From contig DYCF01000063.1 in assembly GCA_019418225.1 (NCBI GenBank), positions 1 to 19,153 on the forward strand: DNA of 19,153 nucleotides. The letters are read 5' to 3'. The position numbers were made by a program, and so were the translations under genes. This DNA comes from Clostridiales bacterium (lineage in GTDB: Bacteria; Bacillota; Clostridia; Lachnospirales; Cellulosilyticaceae). The number at the start of each line of letters is the position of its first letter. The first letter of the stretch is position 1. The notes beneath the pieces were generated by a model. The model made no database searches, was not told where the DNA came from, and worked only from the letters and a program-made list of their open reading frames with translations. Below are positions 17,501 through 19,153 of the stretch, one piece after another.

Positions 17501-17661
17501 TTAGAGATGATGTACTTAAAACAACAGGAACTGATATTGATGCTATTCTACCACCAGTATCTAGATTTGGTGTTGGTAACAGAGCAGAGAAGAAAAAACG
17601 TGTTATTGAAAGGCTACAAGCCTACTTTGAAAAGTTTTGTGAGCTAGTACATATTAGATAA
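14554..17661 (+). CDS. hsdR: Type I restriction-modification system, restriction and translocase subunit
   Basis: The 1035-residue protein has an N-terminal nuclease domain with the PD-(D/E)xK pattern (Asp151 in TRYDVTLL, then Glu165-x-Lys167 in HIELKRR). A superfamily 2 helicase motor follows, with Walker A TGSGKT (324-329), DECH (423-426), GFTGTP (448-453), then VVNMFLTGFDA and the motif VI region QAFSRTNRI. A C-terminal helical region of about 250 residues should dock on the methylase. It translocates DNA using ATP and cuts unmodified DNA far from the recognition site. The start has AGGAGG (14541-14546) 7 bases upstream, inside hsdS. All catalytic motifs are intact. The length is normal for the family. 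Confidence 0.96.
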   Translation: MSTFNMIASSNESTVVTEYISDIKRSDAYQSEAELEKEFIRMLTQQGYEYLTIHSEQQLLDNLRKQIQKLNDYTFSDNEWKRLFNTYLANANEGIVEKTRTIQEDPVKNLQRDDGTTKNIKILDKKCIHNNFLQVINQYSEDKGKHDTRYDVTLLVNGLPLVHIELKRRGVAIREAFNQIERYQRDSFWAGSALYEYVQIFIISNGTHTKYYSNTTRSSHIKEKGSPNKKGKKTSNSFEFTSYWADANNRIISDLVDFTKTFLAKHTILNILTKYCVFTSEELLLVMRPYQIAATERILNRIEIATNYKKVGTLDAGGYIWHTTGSGKTLTSFKTAQLASKLEHIDKVLFVVDRKDLDYQTMKEYDRFEKGAANSNTSTRILTKQLENPSSHIIITTIQKLAKFISKNKGHQVFDKHVVIIFDECHRSQFGDMHTEITKSFKKYYLFGFTGTPIFAENATNSKNYKLRTTPQAFGDKLHTYTIVDAINDGNVLPFRIDYINTMKYKSDVDDKQVSAIDREKALQDPRRITEIVTYILEHFEQKTKRNKEAYGHSVLTNVKEVAAAKSRGSIEEKKLRKSMHGFNSIFAVSSIEAVKLYYTEFKKQMANEPEGQRLRIATIFSYSANEEVTEDFVEDENSEDTTGLDQSSRDFLDMAIDDYNQMFKTNYDTSSDKFQNYYKDVSLRMKNREIDILLVVNMFLTGFDATTLNTLWVDKNLKYHGLIQAFSRTNRILNSVKNYGNIVCFRNLEEETNKAIALFGNKDAESIVLLKSYDAYYNGYDENGQHYKGYTELIEELNTQFPVDQPIIGEQDQKAFVTLYGSILRMRNILSSFDNFEGQGILTDRELQDYQSQYLDIYQQMKTKKNEDKEVINDDIVFEIELIKQVEINIDYILMLVKEYQKDGAKNKEVLASIHKAIGSSMSLRSKVQLIEDFIQSVNAQSDVDKEWQKFVDEQREQELTNIIDEEKLKVEATHKFIENSFRDDVLKTTGTDIDAILPPVSRFGVGNRAEKKKRVIERLQAYFEKFCELVHIR

Positions 17662-17668
17662 GAATACA

Positions 17669-17706
17669 GAAACAGAGCACAGATGAAATTATTTGTGCTC
17701 TGTTTC
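17669..17706 (+). terminator. Stem-loop after hsdR, probable terminator
   Basis: GAAACAGAGCACA (17669-17681) pairs perfectly with TGTGCTCTGTTTC (17694-17706), 8 bases after the hsdR stop. The T-rich tail is short and interrupted. The terminator at 17803 may act as a backup. Between the two lies about 95 bases with a weak bulged hairpin around 17733-17758 and no gene. Confidence 0.65.
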
Positions 17707-17802
17707 TTAGTGAAATTTGTATGAAGGGGGCTGAATAACCCGTAAGGATAAAGGGTTCAATATCCAAATGACTTAGTTTGAAAAGTATACTTAAAATAAA
17801 TA

Positions 17803-17845
17803 AGGCACAGGTAATAAAACATTATCTGTGCCTCTTTTTATTTTT
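17803..17845. terminator. Bidirectional terminator between convergent genes
   Basis: AGGCACAGGTAAT (17803-17815) pairs with ATTATCTGTGCCT (17821-17833) with one G-U pair. T-rich DNA follows on the plus strand, and TTATTTATTTT follows on the minus strand. It can therefore serve hsdR from the left and the gene at 17866-18738 from the right. It is nearly the same sequence as the terminator at 11603-11638. Confidence 0.85.
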
Positions 17846-17865
17846 AGTATATGAACATTTTTAAA

Positions 17866-18738
17866 CTAAAATTTATCTAGGCCTATGTAAATCTTTTTAA
17901 AAGAAGTTCCTTGACTACGTAAATCATTTCGCCTGACCTCAATTTCAGTTTTATATCGTTGTTCTTCTTCAGGGGTAAATTTTGAAAAGGTGATGATTTC
18001 TTTATCAGGAATCAAATTTCCAATACTATCTTTGACATTTATAAGTTCATAATATAAATCTTTATAATTCACAGATGGAAGTGCAGTACCACAACGATCA
18101 GGCATCATTATAAAAAAACTAAAATCTAATAAATTAGAAATATTATTTTTATCAGTATCATCTAGCTGATGAAAAGCAGCTTTTTGGATTATTAACTTTA
18201 CATCATCAGTGGTTTGAGTAATGAGCTCTTGCATATCCTCTACAAACATATAATTATATTTTCTGTCTCTATGTTCTTTATTAGAACTAATTTTACATAA
18301 GATCATAGTATTATGAAATGCCATTTCATTAAGTGTAGGTGATTGGTCCCAAATATTTTGTTTTACAGCAGAAAATCTAAAGATTTCAGCAATCATACAT
18401 AGTTTGGAATATAAGCTTGTTAGCTGAGACTTTAGAGTTGCTTGTGCTTTCAATTTGGACTGTTGAGCAGGGATATATTCAACCATATAATAAAAAATTA
18501 AGCTTGTTGTATAAGCGGTTGTAAAAATATCTACTAGTTTTGAACACCCTGATAAAAAAATACTTTTAGGTGCATCAAACAAAAAATGAATTACTAAGCA
18601 TTTATCTAATATACCATATGGAATATTAGAGTTCTTTAGCAGCAGATAAATAGAGAGTATGAATGTTAGTGATAAAAAAGCATGTTCTTTTCCAAAGGAT
18701 TTCAGGTATGAAATATTGGTGGTGAATTTTGACTTCAT
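17866..18738 (-). CDS. Unrecognised membrane protein with a cytoplasmic C-terminal domain
   Basis: I do not recognise this 290-residue protein. It has a hydrophobic segment at about residues 20-37 and a second at about 66-88, which ends in YYMVEYIPAQQSKLKAQ, a junction with basic residues typical of the cytoplasmic side. The remaining 200 residues are charged and mostly helical in character, with a Glu/Arg-rich end (TPEEEQRYKTEIEVRRNDL). No catalytic motif is evident. The start is well supported: the minus strand has AAGGAG (18748-18753) 9 bases before the ATG. It is transcribed towards hsdR and shares a bidirectional terminator with it. Its position next to a restriction system makes a defence-linked role possible, but nothing in the protein shows it. 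Confidence 0.75.
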   Translation of the reverse strand: MKSKFTTNISYLKSFGKEHAFLSLTFILSIYLLLKNSNIPYGILDKCLVIHFLFDAPKSIFLSGCSKLVDIFTTAYTTSLIFYYMVEYIPAQQSKLKAQATLKSQLTSLYSKLCMIAEIFRFSAVKQNIWDQSPTLNEMAFHNTMILCKISSNKEHRDRKYNYMFVEDMQELITQTTDDVKLIIQKAAFHQLDDTDKNNISNLLDFSFFIMMPDRCGTALPSVNYKDLYYELINVKDSIGNLIPDKEIITFSKFTPEEEQRYKTEIEVRRNDLRSQGTSFKKIYIGLDKF

Positions 18739-18787
18739 ATGTATATTCTCCTTAAAAAAGTATTTAATTAGTAGCAGGCTTTTTTAT

Positions 18788-18820
18788 ATTATATATATCT
18801 GGCATTACAAAAGTTGTCAT
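18788..18820 (-). promoter_or_regulatory. Candidate promoter of the membrane-protein gene
   Basis: On the minus strand, ATGACA (18815-18820) and TATATA (18792-18797) are 17 bases apart. An overlapping TATAAT (18788-18793) is a better -10 box but has no good -35 match. The AT-rich composition makes chance matches likely. Confidence 0.35.
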
Positions 18821-18942
18821 AATGAGTCGATTGAGGAAAAACATACTGTAGATTTATTAAATATATAAAATCGAAAAGTAAGAACTAAAATACATATTTT
18901 CAAAATGACACGTTTTATATTTATAGTAATTCCATAAAAGTA

Positions 18943-18988
18943 CACCTTTCAGAAAGCACACCTTTGGTGTGCGCACCTGAAAGGTGCG
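18943..18988. repeat. Nested palindrome with two alternative folds
   Basis: The outer arms CACCTTTCAG (18943-18952) and CTGAAAGGTG (18977-18986) are a perfect 10-bp inverted repeat. They enclose a hairpin GCACACC/GGTGTGC (18956-18962/18966-18972). The right outer arm can instead fold on itself as CGCACCT/AGGTGCG (18972-18978/18982-18988). The surrounding 18860-19066 has no supported gene. The short minus-strand reading frame across it has no ribosome binding site. Confidence 0.8.
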
Positions 18989-19060
18989 TAAGAGAAACTC
19001 TGAAAATAAGTTCGTGTTAGAGAGCATACTTTTCATGAACAAGGTATTATTTTAATGATG

Positions 19061-19101
19061 TTAAAAATAAAAGTGCGTAAAAGATAATATTTTACACACT
19101 T
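19061..19101 (-). terminator. Probable minus-strand terminator for a gene beyond the right edge
   Basis: Twelve-base arms (19071-19082 and 19090-19101) pair with one mismatch around a 7-base loop. Read on the minus strand, the stem is followed by TTATTTTTAA, a good U tail. It would end a leftward transcript coming from outside the window. Confidence 0.55.
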
Positions 19102-19108
19102 CAGATTG

Positions 19109-19152
19109 TTGACAAATGAATTTTCCCAAAATAAACTCACAAATTAAGTGAG
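19109..19152 (+). promoter_or_regulatory. Promoter pointing out of the window, with a dyad at the start site
   Basis: TTGACA (19109-19114) and TAAACT (19132-19137) are 17 bases apart. CTCAC (19136-19140) and GTGAG (19148-19152) form a dyad over the predicted start. The gene it would serve lies beyond 19153. Confidence 0.45.
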
Positions 19153-19153
19153 G

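Noticed and set aside
17733..17765. tRNA fragment, suggested by GGGTTCAATATCC
   Set aside because: The flanking bases do not form a T stem and no acceptor or anticodon arm can be built around it.
18857..19042. Small minus-strand gene of 61 codons
   Set aside because: It has no ribosome binding site, spans the nested palindrome and has no recognisable protein features.

Overview
The window looks like a chromosomal segment of a low-GC Gram-positive bacterium of the class Clostridia, most like a plant-polysaccharide-using Lachnospiraceae or Cellulosilyticum-type organism. The reasons are AT-rich DNA, strong AGGAGG-type ribosome binding sites, GTG and TTG starts beside ATG, sigma-A type promoters, many U-tailed hairpin terminators, and a LytS/YesN sugar-sensing system. 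The lineage is inferred from style and gene families, not from a marker gene.

Left part (1-2160): the terminator of an upstream gene, a promoter and tRNA-Gly(TCC), a stand-alone SAM-dependent methyltransferase with its own promoter, three tandem 113-bp non-coding repeats, and a promoter with tRNA-Gln(CTG).

Sugar region (2165-11640): a membrane-anchored sugar-binding protein, a LytS/YesM-type sensor kinase and a YesN-type response regulator with an AraC output domain form one tight run. A XylF-like lipoprotein follows, and a strong terminator closes the run. A second unit with its own promoter encodes a ChvE-type binding lipoprotein, a two-domain sugar ATPase (MmsA/GguA) and a permease (MmsB/GguB). 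The simplest reading is that the anchored binding protein detects a pentose or other monosaccharide outside the cell and drives the kinase, and that the regulator switches on the transporter unit. This follows the XylFII-LytS/YesN model known from Clostridium beijerinckii. Unusually, three separate sugar-binding proteins sit in this one locus, each attached or placed differently.

Defence region (11641-17840): a complete type I restriction-modification operon, hsdM-hsdS-hsdR, with 4-base ATGA overlaps. The modification, specificity and restriction/translocase motifs are all intact. Near-identical terminator sequences lie on both sides of it (11603-11638 and 17803-17840), a possible footprint of insertion or exchange.

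Right end (17866-19153): a convergent gene for an unrecognised membrane protein, then about 400 bases without a gene. That stretch contains a nested palindrome, a probable minus-strand terminator for a gene beyond the window, and a promoter pointing out of the window.
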